Shown here piece by piece: positions 25,753 to 34,435 of a stretch of 64,000 bases of DNA. Within the stretch, counting starts at the first letter, position 1, and every line of letters begins with the position of its first letter. The stretch is taken from positions 1 through 64,000 of the forward strand of contig CAZBGQ010000006.1 of assembly GCA_964491515.1 (NCBI GenBank), read 5' to 3'. A program made the position numbers and the translations under genes. The notes below the pieces were generated by a model. The model was not told the origin of the DNA. It made no database searches and was given only the letters and a program-made list of their open reading frames with translations. This DNA comes from CAZBGQ01 sp964491515. GTDB taxonomy: Bacteria; Patescibacteriota; Gracilibacteria; UBA1369; UBA12473.

Positions 25753-25767
25753 ATAATCAGTCGCTTG

Positions 25768-25823
25768 TTTTGCACATTTTATGCACAATGCGAGCCCTTG
25801 AAAATGGCTTAGGTTTATGCAAA
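25768..25823 (+). promoter_or_regulatory. DnaA-box cluster in dnaB leader
   Basis: TTATGCACA at 25779-25787 is a perfect DnaA box. TTTTGCACA at 25768-25776 and TTATGCAAA at 25815-25823 are one-mismatch boxes in the same orientation, the first two being 11 bp apart. They lie between the putative upstream TATAAT and the dnaB start, consistent with DnaA-dependent control. Three boxes without a DUE or dnaA gene are not enough to call an origin. Confidence 0.5.
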
Positions 25824-25866
25824 ACTAGCAGTCCATTGAATGAGCCAGTGACTGTAACTTCCATCC

Positions 25867-27249
25867 ATGTCTGACGTTCTCGCCCAAGTCCCGCCACATA
25901 GTCTCGATGCCGAAAAATCGGTTCTGGGCTCAATTTTGATTGATAAAAATGCACTCATTAAGGTTGCAGATATGATTCGTCCGGATGATTTTTACTATGA
26001 AAAAAACGCCATTATTTATAGCTCAATCATGGATTTGTTTCAGAAAAGGTCGCCCATCGATCTTCTGACATTGGCAAATAATTTAGATGCTAATAGTGAA
26101 TTAGAAAAAGTTGGAGGTCGTTCTTACCTCGCCGAGCTCACGCATGTGGTGATCACGGCCACTCATATCTTTCAGTACGCAACGATCGTTAAACAAAAAT
26201 CCACCCTTCGGAAGTTGCTCAAAGCAGGTCAGTCCATTGCTGGTCTTGGGTATGAAGAAAATAAGGAGGTTGAAGAGCTCATTGAAGAAGCGGAGAAAGC
26301 ATTGTTCAGTGTGTCTCAAAACTTCATTAACGATAAATTTGTTCATATTAAAGAAATTCTGACGCAAACATACGAAAAAATTGCGGAGCTACATGACGAT
26401 GACAGCAAAGATAAGTACCGTGGTCTGCCCACTGGATTCAAGGGGCTGGATCGGCTTCTTTCCGGATTGCAGCCTTCGGATTTGGTTATTTTGGCCGCTC
26501 GTCCTGCGATGGGTAAAACAAGTTTCGCGCTAAACATCGCTCAGAATGTTGCGAAGCAGAAGAAGTCAGTCGGAGTCATCTCTTTGGAAATGTCCAAGGA
26601 GCAGCTCGTAGAACGTTTGTTTTGTTCTCTTTTAAGTGTGGATTCGTGGAAGCTTCGGAATGGAAAACTCGGAGAAGAAGATTTCGCTCGTATTGGAACG
26701 GTTATGGACGAACTTAATTCGTCGAAAATATTCATCGACGATTCAATCTCTGGGTCAATCGCTGAGCTTCGTGCCAAAGCCCGTCGTCTCCAGATGGAGC
26801 ATGGGCTAGACCTTCTCATTGTTGATTACCTTCAGCTCATGAGTATTAGTGGAGGAGGAAGTAGTATTACCAATCGTGTCCAGGAAATTTCTGAAATTTC
26901 ACGATCGTTTAAGACATTGGCGCGCGAACTGAAAATTCCGATCATTGCACTGTCTCAGCTTTCGCGCGCAGTTGAAAACCGTCCATCGAAAGTACCTCAA
27001 CTTTCTGACCTTCGTGAGTCTGGAGCGATTGAGCAAGATGCGGATGTGGTGCTCATGCTCTATCGAGAAGATTACTACGAGGAAGACACCGATCGCCAAG
27101 GACTCACAGATGTTTTTATACGAAAACATCGTAACGGACCGGTGGGACGTGTTGAGATGATGTTCAAAAAAGAGCAAATGCGATTCTACGATATTGATAA
27201 GGTTCATGATAGTGATGGGGCATTTGATGAGATTCCTGTGGGGATGTAA
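25867..27249 (+). CDS. dnaB: Replicative DNA helicase DnaB
   Basis: A 460-residue hexameric helicase. The N-terminal primase-interacting domain is PPHSLDAEKSVLGSILIDKNAL. The RecA-like motor has Walker A LAARPAMGKTSFALNIA, Walker B LDLLIVDYLQLMS, and the DnaB motif LSQLSRAVENRPSKVPQLSD with DLRESGAIEQDADVV. No intein is present and the length is typical. TAACTT ends 6 nt before the ATG, allowing a leaderless transcript besides one from TATAAT at 25752. Confidence 0.97.
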   Translation: MSDVLAQVPPHSLDAEKSVLGSILIDKNALIKVADMIRPDDFYYEKNAIIYSSIMDLFQKRSPIDLLTLANNLDANSELEKVGGRSYLAELTHVVITATHIFQYATIVKQKSTLRKLLKAGQSIAGLGYEENKEVEELIEEAEKALFSVSQNFINDKFVHIKEILTQTYEKIAELHDDDSKDKYRGLPTGFKGLDRLLSGLQPSDLVILAARPAMGKTSFALNIAQNVAKQKKSVGVISLEMSKEQLVERLFCSLLSVDSWKLRNGKLGEEDFARIGTVMDELNSSKIFIDDSISGSIAELRAKARRLQMEHGLDLLIVDYLQLMSISGGGSSITNRVQEISEISRSFKTLARELKIPIIALSQLSRAVENRPSKVPQLSDLRESGAIEQDADVVLMLYREDYYEEDTDRQGLTDVFIRKHRNGPVGRVEMMFKKEQMRFYDIDKVHDSDGAFDEIPVGM

Positions 27250-27364
27250 TCATCCAGGCCATTACGGATTTCTGCCGTGCAATATATTTGGCATGGCACT
27301 AGAAATCAAACCTGGAAATATGGTATAAAAAAAGCATTACTGCACACCCCTTAACCATCACCCT

Positions 27365-28984
27365 ATGTTCTGGATAGACGACATTGCCGCTCAAATCGAT
27401 CAAGCTTTTCCGGATAAGGATAAAGAAATTGTTTTTCGAGATGAGAAGACCGCATCCGGCAAGGTTCACATTGGGTCCCTCAGGGGAGTCATGATTCATG
27501 GAATTCTTGCGGAGGCTCTTCGTCAACTTGGGCGTAAGGCTGTTTTTATTTTCGAAATCAATGATATCGACCCTATGGATGGGCTACCGGTTTATCTCAA
27601 TGAAGAAGCGTACAGTCCATTCATGGGTAAACCGCTCAAAGATGTTCCTGCCCCAGATGATAATGGGTTTCCTTCTGGAAACGTCACGCATGAAGATAAC
27701 TTTGCTCGGTATTATGGGAATGAATTCATCGAGGTCATTAAGGAATTGAAAATTGAAGCTAAGTTTGTGTGGGCCAGTGATTTTTATGAGGGTGGAACTT
27801 ACAATCAATGGATTGAAAAAGTGTGCATGCACCCGGCCGAAATCCGAGAAATATACAGACGAACTAGTGGCTCAGAGAAACCAGCAGGCTGGTTTCCTTT
27901 GCAAATGGTGTGTGAGCAATGTGGGAAGGTCGGCTCAACCACCGTCGTTGGATTTGAAAATGGGCTTGCAACTTACCGTTGCGAATCAGATAAGGTCACG
28001 TGGGCTAAAGGTTGTGGCTATGAAGGGCAAGCTTCTCCATTTGATGGCCGAGGAAAACTTCCTTGGAAAGTTGAGTGGGCGGTTAAATGGGCCGGCGTTC
28101 CAGTAGACGTTGAAGGATCCGGTAAAGACCATAACGCGGCCGGTGGTTCACACGACGTGAGCGAAGCTATCTGTAAAGAAATCCTTGAAGCTCCTGTGCC
28201 GTTCAATATTCCTTATGAATTTTTCCTTTTTGGCGGAGCAAAAATGTCTGCATCAAAAGGGCTCGGTGCCACAGCTAAAGAAGTTTCAGACTTGATGCCA
28301 CCAGAACTCCTTCGCTTTCTCATGATTCGAACTAAGCCGAAACAACCTATTGATTTCAATATTGATGGCGACACGATTCCGCGCCTTTATGATAACCATG
28401 ATCAATGCGCAGATATTTATTCGAAAAACCTTGTAGGGGAAACGGTCGATAATCCTGATTTAGGACGTGCTTATTTCTTCGCACAACTTGATCAAAGCAA
28501 AGTGGAACCTCGTTATTTACCTCGTTTCTCTCGAATCGCATTCATCGCTCAGCTTCCACATCTTGACCTCTTTGAAGAAGTAGGGAAAATGAAAGGAGAC
28601 TCGCTCATCAAGGTAGATAAAGCCGAGGCTGAAGAGCGCAGTGAGTTTGTTGAACTTTGGTTAGAAAACTTCGCCGGAGACAATGCTAAATTCACAATTC
28701 AAGAACAGATTCCTAGCGATGCTAACGAGTTAACGCCTGACCAGAAAAACTTTCTCCGATCCATTGCGAACGCCCTGGAATCCGAGCCTGGGTTAGACGG
28801 CGAGGCCCTACATGGCAAAATCCACGAACTCCGCAAAGCCTCGCCCCTCGAGGCACGCGACGGTTTCGGTGCAATTTATATATCTCTACTCGGAAAATCT
28901 TCAGGCCCTCAGGCCGGCTGGTTTTTAGAAGCGTTAGAGCGCGAGTTTGTGATTCAGCGATTCAAGGACGTGGCCATCCTCTAA
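27365..28984 (+). CDS. lysS: Class I lysyl-tRNA synthetase
   Basis: 539 residues with class I signatures: the HIGH-type segment VHIGSLRG (near residue 37) and KMSASKG (near 295). A Cys-x-x-Cys zinc region (CEQCGKVGST... CESDKVTWAKGCG) precedes the second half of the catalytic domain, and an alpha-helical anticodon-binding region follows. Class I LysRS is typical of archaea and scattered bacteria, whereas most bacteria use class II. It is 115 bp downstream of dnaB with its own possible TATAAA upstream. Confidence 0.95.
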   Translation: MFWIDDIAAQIDQAFPDKDKEIVFRDEKTASGKVHIGSLRGVMIHGILAEALRQLGRKAVFIFEINDIDPMDGLPVYLNEEAYSPFMGKPLKDVPAPDDNGFPSGNVTHEDNFARYYGNEFIEVIKELKIEAKFVWASDFYEGGTYNQWIEKVCMHPAEIREIYRRTSGSEKPAGWFPLQMVCEQCGKVGSTTVVGFENGLATYRCESDKVTWAKGCGYEGQASPFDGRGKLPWKVEWAVKWAGVPVDVEGSGKDHNAAGGSHDVSEAICKEILEAPVPFNIPYEFFLFGGAKMSASKGLGATAKEVSDLMPPELLRFLMIRTKPKQPIDFNIDGDTIPRLYDNHDQCADIYSKNLVGETVDNPDLGRAYFFAQLDQSKVEPRYLPRFSRIAFIAQLPHLDLFEEVGKMKGDSLIKVDKAEAEERSEFVELWLENFAGDNAKFTIQEQIPSDANELTPDQKNFLRSIANALESEPGLDGEALHGKIHELRKASPLEARDGFGAIYISLLGKSSGPQAGWFLEALEREFVIQRFKDVAIL

Positions 28985-28994
28985 GGCAAGGCAA

Positions 28995-29831
28995 CTAGAT
29001 CATAAACAGCGCTACCGGGACGACCATAAACAATAGGAAAGAAAGCACTGCCGTCATCATTGCAATCACGCCAAACACGGTCGCACTTTTTCCATGATGA
29101 ACCGTATCATCCCAAGTGTATTCAGCGTGTAGCTTGATTTTTCGTTCCAAAAATCCCAGATACCCATACAAAAACAACCATCCATGCATTCCTAGAACGG
29201 TCGTAATATAGAATAAATCAAAAATTCCGACCCCTAGCATTCGCCCCAATCCTCCACTCATAAAAGTCTCAAAGAAGTACGCCATTGCCACCATATCTAG
29301 AATCAATAATCCCAATCCAATGAATCCCCAATTCCGCGCTCTCTTTTTGAGTTTAAGCAGCCGCTCAAGACGTTCTTTAGTGGTGCCAAGTCGAGGGCCT
29401 GGGCGTTTCGCGGCCTCCCTCTTCTCGAACGCTTGCACATCAATCTTCCGAACTGCCTCCCAATGTTTTGGCTTCAATTTTTTTACATACTTTAAGGACA
29501 TTCGTCTCTCCACATCGATCGCCTCAAACCCCTTTGGGGTATACGCTTTATTTCTATACGCATAATCAATCGACGTACTCCGCGCCCAAAAAATCCCTAT
29601 TACAAAAATCATCCCTACAATCACCATTCCAAAAAGAGCGATCCAAAAATCCTCCATATTCCCCTGTGAAAACGCTCGAACCGCCAATCCCAAGAACGGC
29701 CCCACAAACAATGCCGTAACCATCATTCCCCACCATGTCGTCTGATTCCGAAACTGCTGCCACGCCCAAATCGAATATTGTTTTTCGGAGACACCGTATT
29801 CTGCCAGAATGGTAGAAGCACTTTTTTCCAT
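28995..29831 (-). CDS. Polytopic membrane protein, unknown
   Basis: 278 residues with about five TM helices (near 35-55, 65-85, 170-190, 205-225 and 250-275) and a basic cytoplasmic loop around residues 105-165 (KKLKPKHWEAVRKIDVQAFEKREAAKRPG). The N-terminus is soluble (ILAEYGVSEKQYSIWAWQQFRNQ). No family is recognised. CATAAT ends 6 nt before the ATG. It is convergent with lysS and downstream of the response regulator on the same strand. Confidence 0.6.
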   Translation of the reverse strand: MEKSASTILAEYGVSEKQYSIWAWQQFRNQTTWWGMMVTALFVGPFLGLAVRAFSQGNMEDFWIALFGMVIVGMIFVIGIFWARSTSIDYAYRNKAYTPKGFEAIDVERRMSLKYVKKLKPKHWEAVRKIDVQAFEKREAAKRPGPRLGTTKERLERLLKLKKRARNWGFIGLGLLILDMVAMAYFFETFMSGGLGRMLGVGIFDLFYITTVLGMHGWLFLYGYLGFLERKIKLHAEYTWDDTVHHGKSATVFGVIAMMTAVLSFLLFMVVPVALFMI

Positions 29832-29845
29832 GTACCTATTATGGA

Positions 29846-30271
29846 TCAGTTGGGAGGTACTTGTACAGCAGATCTTGTGGGATTCGTGTCTAAGTCATTA
29901 ATACCGAGGACAGAATGAAACCGACGCAATGCGCCATTTAGGGCTGCCACTAATTCTCGTCTCGAATAAGGTTTAGACACAACATCAGAGGCTATTCCTG
30001 GCTCTACCAGGTCAGGTTTTCCTGTAGCGATCACGCATGGAGTTTTATCAAGTCGCGCTTGAGCGGCCACGTCGTTGCCGGTTGCATTTCCAGGGGTTTC
30101 AAGATCAGAAAGGATGAGGTCAAAGCGTTCAGCCATCATGTGACTCAGCGCACCCTCTGCCGTTATGGCAGTCACAATATCTGATTCTGGAAAAGCGCGG
30201 CCCACGATTGCCTTATTTAAGGTAAGCAATGGCGCTTCATCGTCAACAATAAGAATACGTCGGACACCCAT
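29846..30271 (-). CDS. Receiver-only response regulator
   Basis: 141 residues forming one CheY-like domain: the acidic pair in RILIVDDEAPLL, phospho-acceptor Asp in FDLILSDLETPG, Thr in VIATGKPD and the conserved Lys in VVSKPYSRRELV. No DNA-binding or enzymatic output domain follows; only a short tail of about 20 residues remains. It must signal through protein contacts. No histidine kinase gene is nearby. Its tail-to-start spacing of 14 bp to the 278-residue membrane protein suggests co-transcription. Confidence 0.85.
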   Translation of the reverse strand: MGVRRILIVDDEAPLLTLNKAIVGRAFPESDIVTAITAEGALSHMMAERFDLILSDLETPGNATGNDVAAQARLDKTPCVIATGKPDLVEPGIASDVVSKPYSRRELVAALNGALRRFHSVLGINDLDTNPTRSAVQVPPN

Positions 30272-30404
30272 ATCTAAAAATTAAATCTATCTATTTATAC
30301 AGATATAAAATAAATCCTCAACCCCAAATTTCGAAGGTTCCGTAGACCAATGTTTAATCTGTTGGATTGCGCCGTTTGGCCAAACGGGCTAAGCTAATAT
30401 CACC

Positions 30405-32171
30405 ATGTTTTCCGCCCGTCATCTTCTTAGAAAGGCTCATCAAACGTTCGGCCCATTCCGGGGTTGGACGCCCAAGCGAGCCCTACTCCATGGGATTGGA
30501 ATGATCCTCCTTTTGGGGATGTTTTGGACCGTGTCTGCGTTGGGGGCATTGCGTACTTTTGTCCCAAATGTATTTCAGCTTACCGGTCTTCCTGGGTCAG
30601 AACGTACGTACTTAGTGCTTTTGCAGAACAACGCCGAGCTTCGCGCGACTGGTGGATTTATCAGCGCATTTGCACGTATTCAATTTAAAAACGGATTTCC
30701 GGTGGGCATTGATTTTCAAGATGTTTACGGAGAAATCGACGACCATGGCTATTTCGCTCCGCCCTATCCTATGGATATCCTCCTAGAGGAAGGGTCCACA
30801 ACCTACACTGGGTACACGTTTCGCGATGCTAATTTTAATCCAGATTTCCCAGAGGCGGCCAAAGAAATTTTGAAATTCTACGCCCTCACCAATCCAGACG
30901 AAGTCATTGATGGTGTGTTTGCGCTTAATTTTTCTGTACTCGAAAAAATTGTTGGACTGTACGAACCAATCTCGATAGATCAGCACCGTTTCACTGAGGA
31001 CACTGTTTTTGAGGTTCTAGAAAATGCGGTGTCTGACATCGATCGTCACAATCTACAGGCATTGGACACGCGAAAAGATATCATTAAAGATTTTGCATAT
31101 GTGGTCATTCGGGACATGACTCTCAAACCTTGGAAATGGCGCGAACTGAGCGAAGTCATCACTCGAAGTCTTAATACAAAAGATTTAATGCTCGCATTCA
31201 AAAGTCCTTCATTGGGAGGCAAAATCAATAGCCTGGGATGGGATGGAAGCTTTCCCGATCCCAATCAAAAACACTCCACTGATGTGCTTGCTGTGAATGT
31301 TTCAAATTTTGGAGGAATGAAGTCTGATCGATACCTCACCCGTGATGTTCACTACTCAGTCGACATTACGCATAAAAAAGACGCGACTGGTGCCCCTCTC
31401 CTTTATGGGAATCTTGATGTGACGTTACGTCACCGCGGCGACTACAACACGCCGCTAAGCGGTGAATACAAAGGTTACCTGCGAGTATTTGTTCCCATGG
31501 GAACTGAATTGATCGAAAGCTCCACCGGTCAGTCGTATCAACATTTCATCTCAAACTACGTGGGGTGGGGTGATACGATTTTTATGAAGCCAGGGGATGA
31601 ACGAACCTATTCTTATCGTTTCAAGCTCAACCCTCCGGATCTCAGCCAAGAAAACTACCGTCTTCGTTTGATCAAACAGTCTGGAACGCCTCATGATTAT
31701 TACGATGTGGTCGTCAAAGCGCCTGTTGGTAAAAACATCCAGGGTGCACGTTTTGACACGCGTGAAAATGTTGCCTTTTTTCAAGACACCCTTACACATG
31801 ACATGGACCTTGTCGTGAAAGTTCTCCCTGATGAACTGCCCCCTCGCTTATTTTGGCAGGAAATTACCGATCTCAATGTCATCGAATTGACCTTTGCCGA
31901 AGCACTCGACCCGGCACTGGCCGAAGACCCTCTCAATTATGAAATATCTGATCTTAATATCAACGTCCCTGAGTTAGATGATGGTCAGCTTTCCATTGAT
32001 TTTATCGAGGTACGAGACGGTGCTATTCGAATCTTTACACGCGGTATGGACATCCAACCAGAAGAGCACTTTCAAATCCGCCTCCGCAATCTCCGTGATC
32101 GCAGCGGAAATCCCATTCAACCAAATCCCCGAACCGTAACAGTGGTTCAGCGGTTACCTGAAAAGCCCTAA
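30405..32171 (+). CDS. DUF4012 membrane-anchored surface protein
   Basis: 588 residues with an N-terminal TM helix (about 28-48), followed by the DUF4012 signature: ERTYLVLLQNNAELRATGGF, then KNGFPVGIDFQDVYG and FNPDFPEAAKEILKFY. The C-terminal part contains beta domains, the last (about 480-585) resembling an SbsA/Big-type Ig fold (LNVIELTFAEALDP... IFTRGMDIQPEEHF). DUF4012 proteins are common in this radiation and Actinobacteria, and are often near polysaccharide genes. TAATAT ends 4 nt before the ATG. The gene is flanked by opposite-strand genes, so it is monocistronic. Confidence 0.85.
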   Translation: MFSARHLLRKAHQTFGPFRGWTPKRALLHGIGMILLLGMFWTVSALGALRTFVPNVFQLTGLPGSERTYLVLLQNNAELRATGGFISAFARIQFKNGFPVGIDFQDVYGEIDDHGYFAPPYPMDILLEEGSTTYTGYTFRDANFNPDFPEAAKEILKFYALTNPDEVIDGVFALNFSVLEKIVGLYEPISIDQHRFTEDTVFEVLENAVSDIDRHNLQALDTRKDIIKDFAYVVIRDMTLKPWKWRELSEVITRSLNTKDLMLAFKSPSLGGKINSLGWDGSFPDPNQKHSTDVLAVNVSNFGGMKSDRYLTRDVHYSVDITHKKDATGAPLLYGNLDVTLRHRGDYNTPLSGEYKGYLRVFVPMGTELIESSTGQSYQHFISNYVGWGDTIFMKPGDERTYSYRFKLNPPDLSQENYRLRLIKQSGTPHDYYDVVVKAPVGKNIQGARFDTRENVAFFQDTLTHDMDLVVKVLPDELPPRLFWQEITDLNVIELTFAEALDPALAEDPLNYEISDLNINVPELDDGQLSIDFIEVRDGAIRIFTRGMDIQPEEHFQIRLRNLRDRSGNPIQPNPRTVTVVQRLPEKP

Positions 32172-32174
32172 TTT

Positions 32175-32309
32175 CTAATCTTCCGGCGCTTGATCTTCAA
32201 GGTCTTTAAGGCGTTTTTCTTGATACATCATGAAACTAATGAAGCCGAAGACAAACACCCCAAAAGAAAGCATGGGGACAATAATATTAAGATTGAGATC
32301 AGCGAACAT
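32175..32309 (-). CDS. 44-residue single-pass membrane protein
   Basis: A short ORF that begins with ATG at 32309 and ends TAG at 32175-32177. The product is MFADLNLNIIVPMLSFGVFV..., a hydrophobic helix (about 8-28) followed by a charged tail (QEKRLKDLEDQAPED). It starts 5 bp after the stop of the 78-residue gene, so it is the second gene of a two-gene operon. Length, coupling and a sensible TM-plus-charged-tail design support it being real. Confidence 0.55.
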   Translation of the reverse strand: MFADLNLNIIVPMLSFGVFVFGFISFMMYQEKRLKDLEDQAPED

Positions 32310-32314
32310 AGTAA

Positions 32315-32551
32315 TTAATTGAATATGGATAAATAATACCAAACATAGATATAAGCGGCAATGACCGTGGCAAAGCCAAGTAAAAATTCGCTAAAACTAA
32401 AAATATCTTGATTAATGAATTGCCCAAAAATGAGAGCACCTCCGACTAGGTTTGCTAATTCCAGGATTTTATCCGCGAAGATTTCATCCCATTTTAGTAA
32501 TCTCCTTCGTCTTCCACGATAATAATTTTTTGTGTAGTGAAATTCGGTCAT
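32315..32551 (-). CDS. 78-residue membrane protein
   Basis: A basic N-terminus (YYRGRRRRLLKW) is followed by two hydrophobic segments (about 30-46 and 52-74). No family is recognised. The gene has one of the three repeat-array promoters: the last CAT, 10 nt, TAGGGT (32558-32563), 6 nt and ATG. Sharing this promoter type with comM and yraN suggests a common regulon, so it is a candidate accessory membrane component of that system. Confidence 0.6.
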   Translation of the reverse strand: MTEFHYTKNYYRGRRRRLLKWDEIFADKILELANLVGGALIFGQFINQDIFSFSEFLLGFATVIAAYIYVWYYLSIFN

Positions 32552-32557
32552 GGCTAA

Positions 32558-32628
32558 ACCCTATCAATCCCACATGACAAAAACCCTTCAAAAACATAAA
32601 CAAATGATGAACAAAATGTGAACGCATG
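32558..32628 (-). promoter_or_regulatory. Pho-box-like repeat array and -10 of the 78-residue gene (shared with guaA)
   Basis: The 11-bp units start on the plus strand at 32574, 32585 (degenerate), 32596, 32607 and 32618. Minus-strand cores are TTGTCAT, TTGAAGG, TGTTTAT, TGTTCAT and CGTTCAC. Ten nt after the terminal CAT is TAGGGT, then 6 nt and the ATG. On the other strand the array abuts TAAAGT (32630-32635), which lies 6 nt before the guaA ATG, so one array may control both genes. Confidence 0.65.
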
Positions 32629-32641
32629 CTAAAGTACACCC

Positions 32642-34435
32642 ATGGATAAAATTGCCATTCTCGACTTTGGTTCTCAGTTTTCACACCTTCTTGCCAACCG
32701 TATTCGGCGGTTAGGAGTGTATTCCGAGATCCTTGATTCAGACACGCCAGCCAATGAACTAAAGAAATACAAAGGGCTCATCATTTCCGGAGGACCTGCT
32801 TCTGTAAACGCCCCTGACTCCCCTATGGTCGATCCAGAAATTTTTAATCTAAATATTCCTATTCTTGGTGTCTGTTATGGGCATCAGCTTATTATTAAAA
32901 TGCTTGGAGGAACGGTTCAAAAAGGCACCGTGGGCGAATATGGTCTCACGTCATTCACCGTCCAATCGGCCGCCCACCATCTTTCCAAATTGTCGACTCA
33001 AACCTACCAAGTCTACGCCAGTCATTTTGACACTGTGGCCGAACTTCCAGCAGGATTTGAATCATTGGGTGCCACTCCCGACGACCCACTGTCCGCTACT
33101 GCCAATCCAGATCGTCGTATTTACACCCTTCAGTTTCATCCCGAGGTTACGCATTCAGAAGGAGGCATGGATATCCTCGATGCCTTCGTCGGCATCACTG
33201 GAGCCACTCGCGATTGGAGTATTGAGAAATTCATTGAACTTGAAATCGCATCTATCACTGAAAAAGTTGGTGATAAAAAAGTATTCCTTCTCATCTCCGG
33301 CGGCGTAGATTCCTCAGTCGCCTACGTTCTTCTGGCTAAGGCTTTGGGGCCTGAACGTATTTATGCAATGTACGTGGACACCGGCTTTATGCGCCTCAAT
33401 GAAACGGAAGAAATCCGAGAATTCTTAACAAAAGCCGGCGTAAAAGATCTTCATGTTTACGACGCCAAACAGGAATATTTTGACGCACTCAAAGGTAAAT
33501 ACGACCCCGAAGAAAAGCGTAAAATCATTGGAGATAAATTCCTGGAAATTCAACGAAAAGTTGCCAAGGATCTCAGCCTCAATCCTGATGAATGGCTTCT
33601 CGGCCAAGGCACGATTTATCCAGATACGATTGAAAGTGGTGGGACCAAGAACGCCGACAAAATCAAAACGCATCACAATCGCGTTCCCGAAATCGAGGAA
33701 ATGATCAAAGCCGGAAAAATCATCGAACCTATTAAAGAACTCTACAAAGACGAAGTCCGCATGGTGGGTTCCCGACTCGGTCTTCCCGAAAAAATGGTTC
33801 AGCGTCACCCTTTTCCTGGTCCAGGATTAGCTGTCCGGTGTTTGTGTCTGGACGGAGAATTTCCCGATAAAAATGCCGCTTACGTTGAATCCCAACTCCT
33901 CTCTGAATACAAGATGGTTGCTAAGGTCCTCCCTGTTAAAAGCGTTGGTGTCCAAGGAGATGAACGTACTTATCGACACCCGGTTGTCTTGTCTTCGGAC
34001 ACTCATGACTGGACACAGCTTAGGCAACTTTCACCGAAAATTACCAACGCATTTTCAAGTGTAAATCGCGTTTTGCTTAACATCACCAACTCCATTGAGA
34101 CTCTCTCCGTCACGCCCGGTTATCTCACTCCTGAACGCATTACCAAACTCCAAGAGGCCGACCACCTCGTGATGAATGCACTCGACGATCTCGACCCTGA
34201 CCACAAAATTTGGCAATTTCCAACCGTCCTCCTCCCCCTCTCAATTAATTCTGAAGGGCAGGAATCCATTGTGCTTCGCCCGGTCTCTTCACAAGAGGCA
34301 ATGACTGCCAACTTCACGGAGCTTCCATGGGAAAAGGTCCAAGCCCTCGCCCATGACATACTGAAAATCGAGGGTATATCCGCCGTATTCTACGATCTCA
34401 CCAACAAGCCCCCGGGCACGATTGAGTGGGAATAA
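32642..34435 (+). CDS. guaA: GMP synthase (glutamine-hydrolysing), insertion-containing form
   Basis: Converts XMP to GMP. The glutaminase domain has GVCYGHQ (catalytic Cys) and LQFHPEVTHSEGG. The ATP pyrophosphatase P-loop is LISGGVDSSVAYVLL. At 597 residues it exceeds the usual bacterial 510-530. The excess is in the dimerisation domain: between GVQGDERTY and the terminal NKPPGTIEWE there is an extra segment (SVNRVLLNI... LTPERITKLQEADHLVMNAL... FPTVLLPLSIN). It resembles the insertion seen in eukaryotic GMP synthase. TAAAGT ends 6 nt before the ATG. Confidence 0.95.
   Translation: MDKIAILDFGSQFSHLLANRIRRLGVYSEILDSDTPANELKKYKGLIISGGPASVNAPDSPMVDPEIFNLNIPILGVCYGHQLIIKMLGGTVQKGTVGEYGLTSFTVQSAAHHLSKLSTQTYQVYASHFDTVAELPAGFESLGATPDDPLSATANPDRRIYTLQFHPEVTHSEGGMDILDAFVGITGATRDWSIEKFIELEIASITEKVGDKKVFLLISGGVDSSVAYVLLAKALGPERIYAMYVDTGFMRLNETEEIREFLTKAGVKDLHVYDAKQEYFDALKGKYDPEEKRKIIGDKFLEIQRKVAKDLSLNPDEWLLGQGTIYPDTIESGGTKNADKIKTHHNRVPEIEEMIKAGKIIEPIKELYKDEVRMVGSRLGLPEKMVQRHPFPGPGLAVRCLCLDGEFPDKNAAYVESQLLSEYKMVAKVLPVKSVGVQGDERTYRHPVVLSSDTHDWTQLRQLSPKITNAFSSVNRVLLNITNSIETLSVTPGYLTPERITKLQEADHLVMNALDDLDPDHKIWQFPTVLLPLSINSEGQESIVLRPVSSQEAMTANFTELPWEKVQALAHDILKIEGISAVFYDLTNKPPGTIEWE

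Noticed and set aside
25697..25866. Replication origin near dnaB
   Set aside because: Three DnaA-type boxes are present but there is no dnaA or dnaN, no clear AT-rich unwinding element and no strand switch typical of an origin.
29846..30271. The response regulator as the factor binding the Pho-box-like arrays
   Set aside because: It has only a receiver domain; no winged-helix output domain is encoded.
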